From the NCBI GenBank assembly GCA_947311845.1, contig CAMZMU010000059.1:34791777-34855776 (forward strand): DNA of 64,000 nucleotides, in the 5' to 3' direction. Made by a program: the position numbers and the translations under genes. Under the pieces are notes generated by a model. It was not told the origin of the DNA. It saw nothing but the letters and a program-made list of their open reading frames with translations, and ran no database searches. The stretch comes from Poa pratensis. Its lineage: Eukaryota > Streptophyta > Magnoliopsida > Poales > Poaceae. Position 1 is the first letter of the stretch. Each line of letters opens with the position of its first letter. Below, piece by piece: positions 61,671 through 64,000 of this stretch.

Positions 61671-63895
61671 TGAAAGGACAAGGATGTCGCCTAGAGGGGG
61701 GGGTGAATAGGCGATTAAAACTTTTCCGGTTAAGGCTTGTTAATTGCGGAATAAAACTATGTGTTTAAATTAACAAGCCAACAACCTAAATAAACTAGGC
61801 TTACCTATGTACATCAACAACTTATGCTAAGCAAGACAAGCAACAAGGTGATAGCAATATAGAATACTTCAAGCACGAAGGCTATCACAATGTAAAGTGC
61901 ATAAGTAAAAAGCTCGGGTATAGAAATAACCGAGGCGCGCGGAGACGAGGATGTATTCCCGAGTTCCTCCTTGTTAAGGGAGTACGTCTCATTGGAGAGG
62001 TGTGAACCAACACAATTTTTCAACAACCACAAAGGTTTCACCTTCTTCTCCGATGAACCGCACCACAAAGGTTTGGTTCACCTTCCACTATTGGACTCCT
62101 TCGAGGCGGAAATTCGGAGCCTTTCAACAACGATCCGGGGCACAACCCACAACGGGATTGGGGGTTCCCGAACAGCTACAAGTGACCACCAAGGGTCTCA
62201 ACCACCACATGGGCGTCTAGGGTCCAAAGACCCAAGAGTAACAAGTTCACAAGCTTTCAACTTCCACGAATCTTCGTGGAGAGCACACCGATGCACCAAA
62301 TGCAAAAGGCAAGAGCACAAGTGCTCAAATCCTTCACTCTCAAATCCCACCACAAGCAACTAATGCTTATGGGGGGAGAAGAGAGGAATAAAAAAGTAGG
62401 AGAAACACCAAGAACTCCAAGATCAAGATCTACTAGGTTCCCCTCACTTAGAGGAGAGATGGATTGGTGGAAATGTAGATCTAGATCTCCTCTCTCAAAT
62501 CCCTCAAAGATATGCAAGAATCATTGGAGGAATTGGGAGAGGGGCAAGCTTTCCAAGGTCAACAATGGAGGAGAGAGAGGGGGAAATCGTGCTTGGAAGA
62601 GCTAAGTGGCTGAAGGTAGGTGGAGGGGTATTTATACCCCTCCCAGAAAAAGAGCCGTTGCAGCCACTTAGACCGGAGAATCCGGTCAGGGAGGCCGGAG
62701 ACTCCGGCCCGGGCGGAGACTCCGGACCAGAAGGGCGGAGACTCCGGACGCAGAAAGTCAGGAAAACGCCGATGCAGAAAAACTCATACTGGAGACTCCG
62801 GACCACGAAGGCCGGAGACTCCGGCCGGGCGGAGAATCCGGGGATACTCCGGACCAACTCCGGACGCTATACCGCAAGTGCCGTCCGCGGGGCACTTCGC
62901 TCCAAAACCAGGGAGGCCGGAGACTCCGGACAGGAAAAACAACAGCGGAACAGCAATGCCTGAAATGCAATAACTTTTGCAAGGAAGCTCCAAACGAGAT
63001 GAAACCAACGAGGTTGGAAAGGTAGCGACAAGAGCTTTCCTACAAAGATCATGCATATACAAATCATAGTCCATCATGTGAGGAGGATAACACAAGAGGA
63101 GAGTTTGACCTCTCTACAAGAGACGAACCGGTAAAACCTCCAATATCAAAAACACCACAAGATATTCAAATGAAATCCGTTTTTGATGAACTAGAGCTTG
63201 CTATGGAGATGAACACAAGCTCTAAATTCTCACATGGATAAAAGCCAAATAAGAACCAAGAAAGATGATATGCCAAATATGCAAAGATTTGAGCTCTCCA
63301 TAAAGATGCGATCAAGTTACTCACTTGAGAGCCCCTCTTGATAGTACGCTGTCTATCCTATAACCCGGTCTCCCACTAACACCACGAGACCGGTAAAATA
63401 GAAAACCTATCAAGATCATACCTTTGCCTTGCGCATTCCACTTGAGCTCGATGATGACGATCTTGACTCTCTCAAGTTGGATCACCTTTCTTGATTGTGC
63501 TTGCTAGCACATGCTTGATAAAGACTTCTCCCAATACTCCCCCATACACCATTATGGGAGAGCCTTGCTAAGCTCCGTCTTCATGAATCCACTTGCACTT
63601 CATCTTCTTATCTTGATATAGATGATGGCTTGGAGATAAACATGAAGTTCACTCAATCTTCTTTTTCAAGCCATGCTTGCAATAAGCTCAACTCTTCACA
63701 TAACCATTCTTCATATAAACCCTTGGATGGAACCTTGGTCATCATGAAATCTTCTAGAGTCCAACACATGAACTCCAATCTTTACCTATGGACAAGATCT
63801 ACAAGTATATCTCAATGCAAACATTAGTCCACAAGGATTGTCATTAATTACCAAAACCACGCATGGGGCAACACATGCCCTTTCATGTGTCCTTA
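61671..63895 (-). mobile_element. Solo LTR of family C, copy 2, 2225 bp
   Basis: TGAAAGGACAAGG...GCCCTTTCA with perfect 5-bp target duplication tgtgt (61666-61670 and 63896-63900) and no internal domain: a solo LTR left by LTR-LTR recombination, inserted in element A. Same layout as copy 1: minus-strand TATAAATA (62629-62636) in the palindrome GGAGGGGTAT/ATACCCCTCC, with a CCGGAGACTCCGG cluster upstream (62672-62940). Confidence 0.85.
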
Positions 63896-64000
63896 TAGAA
63901 CATGTGAGTTTTTGATTGTGCACTAACCCTCTAATGAGAATTACTCTGAGTTTGGTGTGGCGGAAGTTTTCAAGGGTCAAGAGAGAAGGATGATATAATG

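Larger units (their letters stand above)
52044..63980 (+). mobile_element. Gypsy-type LTR retrotransposon A (nested host, continues past the window)
   Basis: 5' LTR starts TGATACGTCTCAAACG at 52044 and is split at 52529 by element B. It resumes at 59115 and ends near 60214, giving a joined LTR of about 1.6 kb. The PBS complementary to tRNA-Asp is at 60227-60244. A gag-like ORF follows (60416-61151, broken), then the non-coding tail typical of this group (gcgcctagctgaaaggcgttaa at 61166). A solo LTR (61671-63895) interrupts the interior, which resumes at 63901. No protease, RT or integrase is visible before the window ends, so a non-autonomous gypsy relative is likely. Inserted into the family C copy 1 LTR (gatagtacgc|TGATACG). 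Confidence 0.78.

Overview
This is plant nuclear DNA, most likely from a Triticeae grass (wheat, Aegilops, barley or rye type). The evidence is GC-rich grass-style exons with small introns, canonical plant gene families, and a gene island surrounded by large nested LTR retrotransposons with MITEs, a Helitron and a PIF/Harbinger element. Species and chromosome cannot be fixed from the sequence alone.

Layout. 1-12267: a very young giant LTR retrotransposon on the minus strand, with ~5.6 kb LTRs and only 2.5 kb of non-coding internal DNA (LARD-like); the window opens inside one LTR. 12268-17240: repeat-rich spacer with AT microsatellites, a foldback element, a plastid-type tRNA-Thr insertion and a 1.17 kb retroposon. 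17244-48069 is the gene island: an IQD calmodulin-binding protein (-) whose fourth intron holds a complete Helitron; a tandem pair of PWWP/AT-hook/RRM-like chromatin proteins (+); an NF-YB histone-fold transcription factor (-) with a 6-nt micro-exon; a PIF/Harbinger transposon with an intact transposase ORF; and a 17-exon HECT ubiquitin ligase of the UPL3/UPL4 group (-). The first two genes are divergent and share a 770-bp intergenic region.

48627-63980 is a nested retrotransposon stack: a decayed LINE-type ORF1 region (-), then an LTR of family C, interrupted by a gypsy-type element A. The 5' LTR of A is split by a complete 6.58 kb LTR element B, and the internal region of A carries a second copy of C as a solo LTR. 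B has no pol genes but has a ~980-codon ORF with two CCHC zinc knuckles and a repeated Cys/Phe-rich tail that I do not recognise.

The UPL gene reads through all domains only if about a dozen small frameshifts are allowed. The IQD gene and the second PWWP gene also need some, mostly apparent single-base losses. Either the consensus has indel errors or these copies are decaying, so protein models for these three genes need care.
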